NCBI RefSeq assembly: GCF_034366625.1
Contig: NZ_JAXMIH010000023.1
Span: forward strand, 1-64,000
DNA from: Prosthecobacter sp.
GTDB taxonomy: Bacteria; Verrucomicrobiota; Verrucomicrobiia; Verrucomicrobiales; Verrucomicrobiaceae
Length of the DNA: 64,000 nucleotides
Direction of reading: 5' to 3'
Shown here: positions 49,904 through 59,866 of the stretch, piece by piece
Position numbering within the stretch: position 1 is the first letter of the stretch
Layout: each line of letters begins with the position of its first letter
Program-made: the position numbers and the translations under genes
Notes under the pieces: generated by a model
The model's input: the letters and a program-made list of their open reading frames with translations, nothing else
Database searches by the model: none
Told to the model about the DNA's origin: nothing

Positions 49904-50989
49904 TTAACTGGCCGAAACAACATCCGCGACCGGATGCAGGATCGTGTCACCTGAAACGCGCGATGGCAATGAAGTCAGAATGACGCAGGTCGTGTCCGTC
50001 TCAGGATCGGCCCAGGCAAGCGTCCCCGTCGATCCACTGTGACCGAAGGACTTTTGCGAGCAACCTTTGCCAAAACCCTCCGGTCCGAGTGCGAAGCCGA
50101 CGCCGCGTCGTGACTCAAGACCGGACGTGTGGTTTTGAATCATGAGCCGTGCTGTTTCTTCGCGCAGCACTTTGCCCGTGGGGTGTATGAAGCTGTCGAG
50201 AAACCGCGCGACATCCGCTGCGGAGCCGTGTGCGCCGCCCCACGGCGCGGCGAGGTTTCGCCAATACGCACTGTTCCAGTCCCACGAGGCTGCTTTGGAA
50301 TCACCTGCGCCGGATTCGGGCGCGGCGTGTTCGGTTTGGCAGCGGATGGTGTCTTCGAATTTGAAGGAGCCGAGCCCGAGAGCTGTGCGACTCATGCCCA
50401 GCGGCGCGAAGACCTCCTTCGTTAGAAAATCCGGAAGCTTCGTCTTCGCGATGCGCTCCACGATCTCCGCCGCGAGCAGGATGCCCATGCTTTGATAATG
50501 GTATTTCGTTCCCGGCGCGAACAGGAGCGGCGTGCGGATGGCTCCGCGCACGAACTCGGACAGCGGCGCGTGTTGGGAACGCAGTTCGGTATTGTTTTCG
50601 AGCTGGTCGGGCAAACCGGAGGTGTGCGTGAGCAGTTGCTCGATGGTGATGTCCTTCCGAGCGCCTTCGCTGAACTCGGGGATGAATTTCATCGCCTTGT
50701 CGCTCAATCGCAGTTCGCCACGATCCGCCAGCACCATGACTCCAGCAGCGGTCATTGTCTTCGTGATCGAGGCGAGGAGGAAGATGGCGTCCGCATCCTT
50801 CGCACGACCAAAGGCCTGCTGAAACGTGTCTTTCCCGTATCGCACATGCATCACGGCGGAATGGAGCGTTCCGTTGTCGATTTGCTTCTGGATGATTTGG
50901 ATGGCGTTTTGCATGGCGGTGGCTCCGTGGCTTCTTGAAGAGGCAAGGCTGCCGAGCAAGGTGTAGAGGGATTGGCGGCGATTCATCAT
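49904..50989 (-). CDS. Beta-lactamase-fold serine hydrolase
   Basis: 361 aa. Probable Tat-like N terminus (MNRRQSLYTLLGS). Class C fold motifs: SITK (active Ser, about residue 75), YQS (Tyr-x-Ser) and GHSGSTG (the KTG-equivalent). A secreted esterase or peptidase is likely. Its start overlaps the stop of the next upstream gene by ATGA. Confidence 0.88.
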   Translation of the reverse strand: MMNRRQSLYTLLGSLASSRSHGATAMQNAIQIIQKQIDNGTLHSAVMHVRYGKDTFQQAFGRAKDADAIFLLASITKTMTAAGVMVLADRGELRLSDKAMKFIPEFSEGARKDITIEQLLTHTSGLPDQLENNTELRSQHAPLSEFVRGAIRTPLLFAPGTKYHYQSMGILLAAEIVERIAKTKLPDFLTKEVFAPLGMSRTALGLGSFKFEDTIRCQTEHAAPESGAGDSKAASWDWNSAYWRNLAAPWGGAHGSAADVARFLDSFIHPTGKVLREETARLMIQNHTSGLESRRGVGFALGPEGFGKGCSQKSFGHSGSTGTLAWADPETDTTCVILTSLPSRVSGDTILHPVADVVSAS

Positions 50990-52905
50990 TTCGTGGCTGG
51001 CTTCTCGGGTTCTTTGGCCTGGATGATGAAATCGAAGAGCTGGCCGTGGCGCTTCCCGTCGAGTGTAATGTCCATGGGCACCATCTGCACGCCAGCGGGC
51101 AGTATCGCTGGATCGGTGCTGAGTTTGATCTTGAAACTCTGGCGCGATTTGGGGCCGACGGTGCCTTCGAGCACGGCGGGTTCGGCTTTCACGCCGGGCG
51201 GAAGTTGGAGTGCCACGCGATGCTGCTGCAAGGTGTCGCGGAAGTTGCGCACGGTGATGCTCACCTCGGCTTCCTTCACCACATCGACGCGATACGGATA
51301 GGCGCTGACCCAGTAGGGATCGTAGCCGTATTCATAATTCGAATCGGGCAGCAGATCCTTGTATTTGCGGATCGCGCGCAGCGCCCAGTCATGGAAGCGG
51401 TCCACAAAGGCCGCAGGCTCGGTCATGAGCACGCCGTGCGCACCCATGATGATGTCGGGCTTGAGATGTTGCAGATATTTGGCGGCGACGAGGTAGCCTT
51501 CCTCAATGATGGCACTGTTGCGAGCATTGACGCACTCGTGACCGTTTTGCGCGGGGTCGGCGGGATCGCCGAAGAGGTTGTCGCCGGTGAAGACGGTCTT
51601 TTTGCCGTCGAGTTCGAGCCACAGCGCGTTGCCAAACTCCGTCTGGCCAGGCATCCAGTCGATGTGCAGCTTGTAGCCTTCCCATTCGATCACGTCGCCC
51701 GCTTTGAGGATGCGGTCGATCTTCGCCTTCTCAAATCCGGCGTTGTAAGCGCCGATCATCGCCGGGTAGTCGTAGAAGCGCGGGTTCTCGCATTTGTCGG
51801 CGATGGTATCCATCGTCCAGAACTTCACGCCGTGCTCCTGAAGCGCGGGGAAGAGCGTGAAGTGGTCGCCATGCGAGTGGGAGATCCAGCAGGCGTCGAT
51901 CTGTTTTAGCCCGAGGTGCTCCTTCATGTCGCTGATGATGCGTTCCAGCACGAGCTTCGGGAACAGGCCGCAGTCTAGCAGCAAGGCGTGGCCGCTGTCG
52001 GCGATGAGGATGGCGAAGTTCTTCCCCGCCATCTCCGGCCCGAACATGTAGAGGTGAGGCGTCACCTGGACAATGTAATTCGCCTTGGTCGGCTTCGTGG
52101 CCGGATGCGGGCCGCGTTTGGAATTGTTCACCGGATAGCCACGGATGTAATCGGGCCGGAAATCGACGAGCTTCTTCTCATAGGCCTCGAACTGCTTCGT
52201 CGCTTCACGAATGACCGGCCCTTGCGATGGAAAGGCCGTCTCAATGCCCAGCGCGGCAAGTTTTTGCACTGCTGCGGTGAGCGCATCAAGGCCCTTGGCA
52301 AAGCCGTAGTCCCACTCGGTGTCGAACCAGTTCGTCATCTTCGCGCCGTCATGCATCGCGCCGCCAGTGAAGGCCAGCGTGCGGCCGTCGCGCTTGATCA
52401 CGAAGCTCATGCCGCCCGGCGAATGTCCGGGTGTGCTCACGCAGGTGAGTTCAAAGCCGTTCCAGGTGAACACCTCGCCATCCGCGAGCACGCGGTCGAT
52501 CTTCACCGGCGCGGCGGGCGGGCGCACGTAGCTCGCACCATGCACGCTGTATTTGTCACCGAGCCTTGGGTGCCATTTGCGGAACGAGAGCGGTTTTTCT
52601 AGGATCTCTTTCTCTGCCTCCGAAGCCGCGACTTTCGTGACCGCACGATCCAGTTTCGGGGCACCCTGGCACAGCTCGCGATGGTGATCCGTGAGCAGCA
52701 CCCACTCGACCTGCTTCACACCGATCTCGTCCAGATGCTCTAACACGCTGCCATCGCCAACATTGATGACCAGCGCGGCGTCCGCGTGCTTCAGTACATA
52801 GACGTTGCAGGTGTCCTGCCAGAGCTGCACACCGGGCGCTGGTTGCTGGAACTCGGCAAGCGCGAGACTTTGCAGGACGAATAGCGCGGAAAGGATGCGT
52901 TTCAT
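50986..52905 (-). CDS. Exported tandem metallo-beta-lactamase protein
   Basis: 639 aa. Signal peptide, then two metallo-beta-lactamase folds. The first (about 25-240) has LLTDHHRELCQ where the HxHxDH motif should be, plus TPGHSPGG; the second (about 260-520) has a complete ISHSHGDHF and later FTGDNLFGDP and GAHGVLMTE. A C-terminal beta-sandwich ends the protein. The first domain probably lost or changed its metal site. Substrate unknown. Confidence 0.83.
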   Translation of the reverse strand: MKRILSALFVLQSLALAEFQQPAPGVQLWQDTCNVYVLKHADAALVINVGDGSVLEHLDEIGVKQVEWVLLTDHHRELCQGAPKLDRAVTKVAASEAEKEILEKPLSFRKWHPRLGDKYSVHGASYVRPPAAPVKIDRVLADGEVFTWNGFELTCVSTPGHSPGGMSFVIKRDGRTLAFTGGAMHDGAKMTNWFDTEWDYGFAKGLDALTAAVQKLAALGIETAFPSQGPVIREATKQFEAYEKKLVDFRPDYIRGYPVNNSKRGPHPATKPTKANYIVQVTPHLYMFGPEMAGKNFAILIADSGHALLLDCGLFPKLVLERIISDMKEHLGLKQIDACWISHSHGDHFTLFPALQEHGVKFWTMDTIADKCENPRFYDYPAMIGAYNAGFEKAKIDRILKAGDVIEWEGYKLHIDWMPGQTEFGNALWLELDGKKTVFTGDNLFGDPADPAQNGHECVNARNSAIIEEGYLVAAKYLQHLKPDIIMGAHGVLMTEPAAFVDRFHDWALRAIRKYKDLLPDSNYEYGYDPYWVSAYPYRVDVVKEAEVSITVRNFRDTLQQHRVALQLPPGVKAEPAVLEGTVGPKSRQSFKIKLSTDPAILPAGVQMVPMDITLDGKRHGQLFDFIIQAKEPEKPATK

Positions 52906-52964
52906 GCAGCTACCAACGTCGCGACGGGGCGATTCGCTTCAATCTCACTCCATCACCGCGAACT

Positions 52965-54266
52965 TCAGCGATTGAGTTCGCTCATCACCGCGAGCATCAT
53001 CGCTTTGACGCCAAAGGTGATGGAAGACGCTGGTTCGGGTCGATAGAACGGTGAGTGCAGGCTGGGCAGGATTTCGCCCGTCGTTTTGGCCTTCTCCACC
53101 TTCTCAGGAGCGACGGTGCCGAGCCAGACGAGGAAGACGGGAATCTTGTCGGCGGTCATCGTGTAGCGGGAGAAGTCCTCGCCGGCCATCGTGGTCTTGC
53201 GTTCGATGATGCTGGCCTTGCCAAAGGCATCAGACCAGACCTGGCTGACGCGTTCGGTGAGCGCCGGATCATTGAACAAGGACGGTGTGCCGGGGCCGGT
53301 CAGTTTGATCTCTGGCAGCAAGTCATCCGGCAGTCCGGCGGCGATGCCGAGCCCGCGACAGATGCGCTTGATCGACGCCAGCACCTTCTCCCGCGTCGCG
53401 GCGCTGGTCGTGCGCACGGTGAGACCGAGTTCGACCTTGTCCGGGATGATGTTGTGCTTGGTGCCGCCGTTGAACTTGCCGACGGTGACCACGACCGGCT
53501 CCACGGGTGGCAGTTCGCGGCTGTCGATGGTTTGCAGCGCCAGCACGATCTGCGAGGCGAGCACGATGGGGTCCTTGGTCGTGTCCGGCATCGCGCCATG
53601 GCCGCCGACGCCTTTGACGAGGATGTCCACCGTGTCCGTGCTCGCAGTGGCCGGGCCGGTGGTGACACCGAACGTGCCGACGGCAAGTCCCGCATCACAA
53701 TGCAGCGCCAGGCACACGTCGGGCTTCGGGAAGCGTTCGAACAAACCGTCCTTGATCATGGCCAGCGCACCCATGCCGCGTTCCTCCGCCGGTTGCGCGA
53801 TGAAGACCAGCGTGCCTTTCCATTGGTCCTTCGACGCCGCAAGAGCCCGTGCCGCACCGACCCAGCAGGTCATGTGCATGTCGTGGCCGCAGGCGTGCAT
53901 GACGGACACATCATTGCCCGCGTCTTCCTTCGTGGTGACCTTGCTGACGTATGGCACGGAGCCAATCTCGCGCACCGGCAGTCCGTCAAGATCCGTGCGC
54001 ACGAGCACTGTCCTGCCCGGTCCGTTTTTCAACACGGCGACGACGCCGAAGCCGCCGACTTTCTCCGTGACATCAAATCCCGCTGCTCTGATTTCCTCTG
54101 CCATGCGGGCGCTGGTCTTCTCCTCATGAAACGACAGCTCGGGGTTCGCATGGAGGTGCTCGTAGAGTTTGATCAACGCTGGCCGTTGCTCTTCGATGAA
54201 GGTGTCGATGGAGTCTGCGGCATGCAGGCTGGCGGTGGCGAGGAGGGCAAGGAGGATGGTTCTCAT
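52965..54266 (-). CDS. Exported M20-family amidohydrolase/peptidase
   Basis: 433 aa. Signal peptide (residues 1-16). M20D features: HANPELSFHEEKTS, ACGHDMHMTCWVG (metal Cys/His), PAEERGMGA (catalytic Glu pair), GHGAMPDTTKDPI in the dimerisation domain. Related enzymes hydrolyse N-acyl amino acids. Starts 59 nt after the upstream gene. Confidence 0.9.
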   Translation of the reverse strand: MRTILLALLATASLHAADSIDTFIEEQRPALIKLYEHLHANPELSFHEEKTSARMAEEIRAAGFDVTEKVGGFGVVAVLKNGPGRTVLVRTDLDGLPVREIGSVPYVSKVTTKEDAGNDVSVMHACGHDMHMTCWVGAARALAASKDQWKGTLVFIAQPAEERGMGALAMIKDGLFERFPKPDVCLALHCDAGLAVGTFGVTTGPATASTDTVDILVKGVGGHGAMPDTTKDPIVLASQIVLALQTIDSRELPPVEPVVVTVGKFNGGTKHNIIPDKVELGLTVRTTSAATREKVLASIKRICRGLGIAAGLPDDLLPEIKLTGPGTPSLFNDPALTERVSQVWSDAFGKASIIERKTTMAGEDFSRYTMTADKIPVFLVWLGTVAPEKVEKAKTTGEILPSLHSPFYRPEPASSITFGVKAMMLAVMSELNR

Positions 54267-54280
54267 GAGCGGACGGCGGT

Positions 54281-55141
54281 TTATTTCCCCTGTTGTTCCG
54301 GGAAATCCTTCGCGTATCGCGCCATCAAAGCGTCCACGTCATTCGGAACAATGTAAATCTTGCCCTTCACCTGCTTCGTCTCGCCAGGCTTGAGGCCGCC
54401 GATGCGGAAGTCGGAGTGGAGGCAGCGGGCGACGCCTTGGAACAGTTCTTGATACGGTTCGAAGGCGGCGGCGAAGATGAGTTTGTCGTCGATGCTGAAA
54501 CAGCCGATGAGGCCGTTGCTGGGGACGAGCGGACTGAGCGGACGCGGGTTCACGTCGGTGCGTGGGACATTCTTCGGACACCAAACTTGGCCGGGAATGT
54601 AACGCGCTTCTTTGGCCCATGGCTGGATGGCGTTCATGCGCGTGAGCTTGCTGTCGAGGAAGATGAAGCACTTCGGCAGGTAATCTTCCGGTGCCTGGCC
54701 TTTGGCGGTGAAGCCGGTGAAATCGCCGAGGCGGATGCAGGGCTGCGCCCAGTGCGCCTCGGAAGGTGTTACCGTCGGATTGTGCGCCGTGATGGCAAAG
54801 GTGATCTCGTCGTCCGTGGCGGTGATCGTGTGCTCGACGATGACGCCATCGGCGACGGTGTCGCGCAGTTTGAGCGTCTGCTTGTCGTCGCTGAGCGAGA
54901 TGACTGCGGCGGTGTGTGGGATGACGGTGTGCGCTCTCCAATCCGTGTCGGTGGAGCCGGGGCGGCAGTAGGCTTCGAGGTAGTTGATGCGGATGTCCTT
55001 GCCGGGGAAGTGCTCGCCATGAATGACGAGCCAATGCGGTGCCTCATAGGCGAGGGTGAGAGTGGGTTTGTCCGAAGCGTGGAGACCGATGGCGGCGCTT
55101 AGCCATGTGAGCACGGAGAGGACGGCAGGTTGAAATTTCAT
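54281..55141 (-). CDS. Exported protein of unknown function
   Basis: 286 aa with a signal peptide (LSVLTWLSAAIGLHA). All-beta, with a PHWLVIHGEHFPGKDIRINYLEAYCRPG motif near the N terminus and GETKQVKGKIYIV near the end. It resembles envelope proteins of catabolic operons in this phylum but I do not recognise a family. ATG 55141 chosen for the signal peptide. Confidence 0.75.
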   Translation of the reverse strand: MKFQPAVLSVLTWLSAAIGLHASDKPTLTLAYEAPHWLVIHGEHFPGKDIRINYLEAYCRPGSTDTDWRAHTVIPHTAAVISLSDDKQTLKLRDTVADGVIVEHTITATDDEITFAITAHNPTVTPSEAHWAQPCIRLGDFTGFTAKGQAPEDYLPKCFIFLDSKLTRMNAIQPWAKEARYIPGQVWCPKNVPRTDVNPRPLSPLVPSNGLIGCFSIDDKLIFAAAFEPYQELFQGVARCLHSDFRIGGLKPGETKQVKGKIYIVPNDVDALMARYAKDFPEQQGK

Positions 55142-55233
55142 CCGGGTTAAAACGCCGCGCACAGCGGCGGTTATGCGCGGTTGAGGTCCAAATGCCCGCA
55201 ATCTGCGCGCCGCCGGAACCGTTTTAGCACACA

Positions 55234-56280
55234 ATGAAAACATCACTCGTATCCGCCGCAGCGCTGGTCTTGTTCGCCACTGGCATGGCTTTCGGACAGA
55301 CCGCTAGGCCGAAGAACAAGGCTCCCGCAATCATCCAGGCGACGAACATCAAGGCTGTAGCCACTGCGGGCGAGGGCGAGCATTGCGGCTTTCCGGTGAT
55401 GAAGCGCTGGAAGGATCAGATCTGGCTCGGGTATCGCCGTGCCACGGGCCATACCGGCAAGGGCGATACTTTCATCCTGCGTTCGAAGGATGGAGAGACG
55501 TGGACGCAGGCGCACAAGATCGACATCGGGTCGGACGACCGGAACTGCCAGTTTCTCGCCACATCGAGACGTCTGTTCGTCTATACCGGCATGGTTACCA
55601 AGCCGCAGGCCAGCGACTTTCAAACTTACGTGACCTACACCGATGACGGCGAGATATGGAGCACGCCGCAGCCGTGTCTGGAGCCGCATTTCAATCTATG
55701 GAAGCCGTTTGAGCATAACGGCACACTCTGGGCGAATTCGCACCTCAAAGCCGACAGCGGGAGCGATGGGCCGAAACGCATGTCGCGTCTCATGCGCTCC
55801 AGTGCCGGCGTGAAGTGGGAGCAGGTCAGCATCGTGCGCCAAGGCAATTGGGAAAGCGAGACCACCTTCATCTTCGGCGAAAACGAGCATCTCTACGCTC
55901 TGCTGCGGCAGAAATATGGTAGCAGCACCGGCTTCATCCTGGAGAGCGATCCGCCGTATCAAACCTGGACGGAGCGCAAGACGGGGGTGCATTTCTCCGG
56001 CCACAGCACGGTGGAGTTTCACGGCGTGCGCTACGTCTTCTCACGCCACTACGGCCAGCAGAGCCGCCCGAGCACGATGGTTTACATCTGGAATGACGGC
56101 CAACTCACGCCGTATGCGCAAACGCCGCTGAACCCGACGAAAGGCGACTGCTCCTACTGCGAAGCCGTGGACATGGGCGCGGACATGCTCATCACGTTTT
56201 ATTCCTCGCACGAAGGCAAAACGAACATCTACACGGCACGCTTGCCATTTTACCAGAAGCCGGCGACGCAGCCCAAATGA
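55234..56280 (+). CDS. Exported sialidase/neuraminidase-like beta-propeller
   Basis: 348 aa. Signal peptide (VSAAALVLFATGMAFG). Asp-box-type repeats (SKDGETW, TDDGEIW) and a six-bladed propeller pattern. The catalytic Arg triad and Tyr of true sialidases cannot be confirmed by eye, so it may act on other sugars. The ATGA overlap with the sulfatase gene indicates joint expression. Confidence 0.8.
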   Translation: MKTSLVSAAALVLFATGMAFGQTARPKNKAPAIIQATNIKAVATAGEGEHCGFPVMKRWKDQIWLGYRRATGHTGKGDTFILRSKDGETWTQAHKIDIGSDDRNCQFLATSRRLFVYTGMVTKPQASDFQTYVTYTDDGEIWSTPQPCLEPHFNLWKPFEHNGTLWANSHLKADSGSDGPKRMSRLMRSSAGVKWEQVSIVRQGNWESETTFIFGENEHLYALLRQKYGSSTGFILESDPPYQTWTERKTGVHFSGHSTVEFHGVRYVFSRHYGQQSRPSTMVYIWNDGQLTPYAQTPLNPTKGDCSYCEAVDMGADMLITFYSSHEGKTNIYTARLPFYQKPATQPK

Positions 56281-57710
56281 TCCTCATGATTCGCCTCTTT
56301 CCACTTTTGCTGTGCTTCTGCGCTTTGAATGTGTCTGCTGCTGACGTTGAGCGACCCAACATCGTCGTCATCCTGCTCGACAATGTCGGCAAGGAATGGT
56401 TCGGCTGCTATGGCAGCGAGGAAAATTGCACGCCGAACATCGACCGGCTGGCCGCGGGTGGTGTGCGCTTTGCAAACTGCTACACCACGACCGTTTGCGG
56501 CCCCAGCCGCGTGCAGATGCTCACGGGGCGCTATCCCTTCCGCACCGGCTGGTATCTGCATCACGACGCGGCGCTTTACAGCGGCGGCGGCTTCGATCCG
56601 CAGCGTGAAGTGACCTATGCGCGCGTGCTGCGCGATGCGGGATACACCACCGGCATCGCAGGCAAGTGGCAGGTGAACAATCTCTACGACGAGCCGGACG
56701 CGATCACACGCCACGGTTTCCAGGAGCAGCTCGTGTGGCCCGGCAGCATCGACCGCGACAAGGCAGACGCGGATTTCATGGCTGCGTTTCAGAAGGCTAT
56801 CGCGAACAACGACGCCGAATTCCTCACCGAAGCCACGCGGAAGATCGAAAGCCGCTACTGGGACCCGGTTTTGTTGCGCAATGGCAAACGCGAGAGCGCA
56901 CAGGGCAAGTTCGGCCCCGATGTGTTTCTCGACTTCGCCTTCGACTTCTACCGCAGGCACCAAAAAGAGCCGTTTCTGTTCTACCATGCCATGGTGCTGA
57001 CCCACGGGCAGAACGTGAAGCAGCAGGTCGTCACCACGCCGGACAATCGCGCGAATCCGCCGAAGGAGGAGCATGAACTCTTCGCCGACATGCTGCGCTA
57101 TGCCGACAAACAGGTCGCCGCGATCATCGCCGAGCTGGAGCGGCTCGACCTCTTGAAGCGCACCATCGTCATCATCGCTTCCGACAACGGCACCGAGAAA
57201 TCACTTTCCGCACGCGCGAATGGTCGCGTCGTGAACGGCGGGCTGTATCAAATCAACGAGGCGGGCGGCAACGTGCCGCTCATCGTCCATAGCCCGCAGC
57301 TCTTGAAAGGCGGGCGCACCGCGCCATTGGCGGATTTCACCGACATTTACCCGACGATTTGCGACATCGCCGGAGCCAAGCCACCCGCTTCGCTGAAGCT
57401 CGACGGCCAGTCCTTCGCTCCGTTCCTCCTGGGGAAAGCTCCCCCGCCGCGAAAATGGATATTCAACCACTACGCCGACGAGCGTGTCGTGCGTGACGAA
57501 CACTTCAAACTCAGAAACAACGGCGATCTCTTCGATCTCGACGCTGATCCGGCTGAGCAGCAACCGCTGCCAAAAGACGCCGAAACAGCCGTGCGGGCCA
57601 AATTGCAAGCCGTGCTCGATTCCATGCCGGAATCGACCCCGCTGCCGTTTCCGCATCGCAGCCTGTCCGCGTTCAAGAAACGCGCAGAAGCGGCGAAGGC
57701 GGTGAAGTGA
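56277..57710 (+). CDS. Exported sulfatase, copy 1
   Basis: 477 aa. Signal peptide; sulfatase core ILLDNVG, the formylglycine motif CGPSR (Cys converted), GTRYPFRTG-type helix, and late ASDNGTEK for the metal site. A formylglycine-generating enzyme is required but not encoded here. It follows the sialidase-like gene, consistent with removal of sulfate esters before glycan hydrolysis. Confidence 0.92.
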   Translation: MILMIRLFPLLLCFCALNVSAADVERPNIVVILLDNVGKEWFGCYGSEENCTPNIDRLAAGGVRFANCYTTTVCGPSRVQMLTGRYPFRTGWYLHHDAALYSGGGFDPQREVTYARVLRDAGYTTGIAGKWQVNNLYDEPDAITRHGFQEQLVWPGSIDRDKADADFMAAFQKAIANNDAEFLTEATRKIESRYWDPVLLRNGKRESAQGKFGPDVFLDFAFDFYRRHQKEPFLFYHAMVLTHGQNVKQQVVTTPDNRANPPKEEHELFADMLRYADKQVAAIIAELERLDLLKRTIVIIASDNGTEKSLSARANGRVVNGGLYQINEAGGNVPLIVHSPQLLKGGRTAPLADFTDIYPTICDIAGAKPPASLKLDGQSFAPFLLGKAPPPRKWIFNHYADERVVRDEHFKLRNNGDLFDLDADPAEQQPLPKDAETAVRAKLQAVLDSMPESTPLPFPHRSLSAFKKRAEAAKAVK

Positions 57711-59168
57711 TCACTCCGCCTTCTTTCTCTTCTTCGTGCCGCGGTCGGCTGGCTTGTATTCCCAGCGCTTCTGCCATTCGGCGAGGTAGGGGACGTAGCT
57801 TGGATGCTCGGTCCATGGGATCGACTTCGGATCAGGCGGCGTGACTTTGCCTTCAGGGTAGTCTTTGCCATCGAAGCTGGCGCTCACGCTGTCATTCCAG
57901 GCGAGCAGTTCCTTTTTCATCTGCTCAAACACCTGCGGCTCCTTCGTGCTGAGGTCGGTGGTCTCGTTCGGATCGGCGATGATGTCGTAGAGCTGGAAGC
58001 TGGCTTTTTCGATGTTGTCGGTGAGGATTTTGAAGCGCGGGCCGGTGAGCGCGAGCTTGCTGCCGAAGCGGAAGCCGAGGGGTTTGGTGCGTTCGCCGAT
58101 TTCTCCGGCGAAGAGCGGCTTCAGGCTGATGCCGTCGATGGGTTTGATCATCACGTCGTCCGGCAGGCCGAGGATGTCCGCGACGGTGGGGAAGAGGTCC
58201 ACCGTGCAGGCGGGATGACTCGTGATTCGCGGTTTGATCACGCCCGGCCACTCGATGATGCCGGGCACGCGCAGGCCGCCTTCAAAGACGCTGCCTTTGT
58301 TGCCACGCAGACCGCCCACGGTTTCCGGGGTGATGCCGGGCAGACCGCCGTTGTCGCTGTTGAAGACGAGCATCGTGTTGTCGGCGAGTCCGGTGTCGCG
58401 CAGCTTTTGTCGTAGCGTTCCCACGGCGCGATCCAGCGCCACCAGTTCGCCGTAATGCTGCTGGGAAAGGTTGTCGAGATCTGCGAAGGCGGTCTTGTCC
58501 GCTTCCTGCGCCTTGAACGGGCTGTGTGGACTGCCGAACCAGATGATGGCAAACAGCGGCTTCTCCCCGGTGCGATGTTTATCGATGAACTTCACCGCCT
58601 CGCCCACCGCGATGTCGGAGGAGTCGCCCGTGAACTCCACAATCTCGCCCATGCGGCTCATGAGCGGGTCTTTGTCGAAGAAGTTCGTCACTGACACCCA
58701 TTCATCGAAGCCGAACGCGCCCGGGCTACGCGGATCGTCCTTCAAAACCGGCGCACCCGGCCCTTTGAAGCCATTCAGATGCCACTTGCCGAAATGCCCG
58801 GTCACATAACCCGCGCCCTTCAGCGCCTTCGCGATGGTCTTCTCCTGCAAACGCAGCGCATAGCCATGCGTGAGCACACCCGCGCGGTCGTTCGTGCGTC
58901 CCGTGAGCACCGTGGCCCGTGTGGGCGAGCACACTGGATTCCCCGCGTAAAAACGCTCAAAGCGCAGCCCGTTCGCCGCCATCGCGTCGAGGTTCGGCGT
59001 CTTCAACACCGGATGCCCGCGATACCCCGTCTGCCCCCAGCCCATGTCATCTGCCATGACGAAGATGATGTTCGGCCGCGCCGCGCCCTCCTTCGCCAAG
59101 GCTTCGGAGGGCAAGAAGAGCGAAGGGCCGAGGGCGAAGAGGAGGAGGCAGAGCAGCGAGGTTTTCAT
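57711..59168 (-). CDS. Exported sulfatase, copy 2
   Basis: 485 aa. Signal peptide; FVMADDMGWGQTGYRGHP (metal Asp pair), the formylglycine motif CSPTR and FNSDNGG. Convergent with copy 1, stops 1 nt apart. It is only distantly related to copy 1. ATG 59168 is preferred because the upstream extension is charged and unlike a signal peptide. Confidence 0.92.
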   Translation of the reverse strand: MKTSLLCLLLFALGPSLFLPSEALAKEGAARPNIIFVMADDMGWGQTGYRGHPVLKTPNLDAMAANGLRFERFYAGNPVCSPTRATVLTGRTNDRAGVLTHGYALRLQEKTIAKALKGAGYVTGHFGKWHLNGFKGPGAPVLKDDPRSPGAFGFDEWVSVTNFFDKDPLMSRMGEIVEFTGDSSDIAVGEAVKFIDKHRTGEKPLFAIIWFGSPHSPFKAQEADKTAFADLDNLSQQHYGELVALDRAVGTLRQKLRDTGLADNTMLVFNSDNGGLPGITPETVGGLRGNKGSVFEGGLRVPGIIEWPGVIKPRITSHPACTVDLFPTVADILGLPDDVMIKPIDGISLKPLFAGEIGERTKPLGFRFGSKLALTGPRFKILTDNIEKASFQLYDIIADPNETTDLSTKEPQVFEQMKKELLAWNDSVSASFDGKDYPEGKVTPPDPKSIPWTEHPSYVPYLAEWQKRWEYKPADRGTKKRKKAE

Positions 59169-59247
59169 GGTGCGCTGGGAACGTGGGAGAGGCGGGGATG
59201 TGTCAGAGACTTCAGAACAAAGCAGCTCCGATAGCACGGAGTCATTA

Positions 59248-59796
59248 TCATGACTCGATGGTGATGGCCCGCTCCCCGAAGACTGACAAAATTGTCGTCT
59301 GACCACGAATGGTCGATGCATCAATGTGCTGGTGCCCGTGAATGAATAGTTGAGGCTGAGTTCGATCAATGTATTCGCCGAATGCCTTGAATCCTTGATG
59401 GACGTGGATGTCCCTTTCGTGAATGCCTGCTGGAGAGTTGTGGGCAACGAAAACGTCAACGGGTCGAAAACCGTTCAAGGCATTAGCAACGTCCCACTGC
59501 TCGTAGAGATGATGCCCAACAAGTTTGTAACGCCATGACCCTGCGAAACCGCCAAAAGTGATACCCTCAATTGCTACGGTCTTGAGATGCAAGTCGATGA
59601 TTGGATCAGGAAATGGAGCGGCAGAATCGTGGTTCCCACGAACAGCAAGGATGTGACGAGCTCCGTAGTAGCGGGCCATCCGCAGGATTGCTCCTTCGTG
59701 CATGTCTCCACATGAAATGAGAAAATCAGGATTCTGGCAATCGAGTTCACCAATTCGTGAGTCATCATCCGAAATGGCGAGAATCTTGAGTGGCAT
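59248..59796 (-). CDS. Metallophosphoesterase (calcineurin-like)
   Basis: 182 aa, cytoplasmic. SDDD at the N terminus replaces the usual DxH but keeps acids, followed by SCGDMH, RGNHDS and IHGHQHID, the family motifs. Base composition is lower in GC than the flanking genes. Substrate unknown. Confidence 0.85.
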   Translation of the reverse strand: MPLKILAISDDDSRIGELDCQNPDFLISCGDMHEGAILRMARYYGARHILAVRGNHDSAAPFPDPIIDLHLKTVAIEGITFGGFAGSWRYKLVGHHLYEQWDVANALNGFRPVDVFVAHNSPAGIHERDIHVHQGFKAFGEYIDRTQPQLFIHGHQHIDASTIRGQTTILSVFGERAITIES

Positions 59797-59866
59797 ATCT
59801 TGCTTTGTTGGTTCGAGAACGAATAACCTGGATCATGTACAAACTCACCAATCTGTCAGCCTCAAT

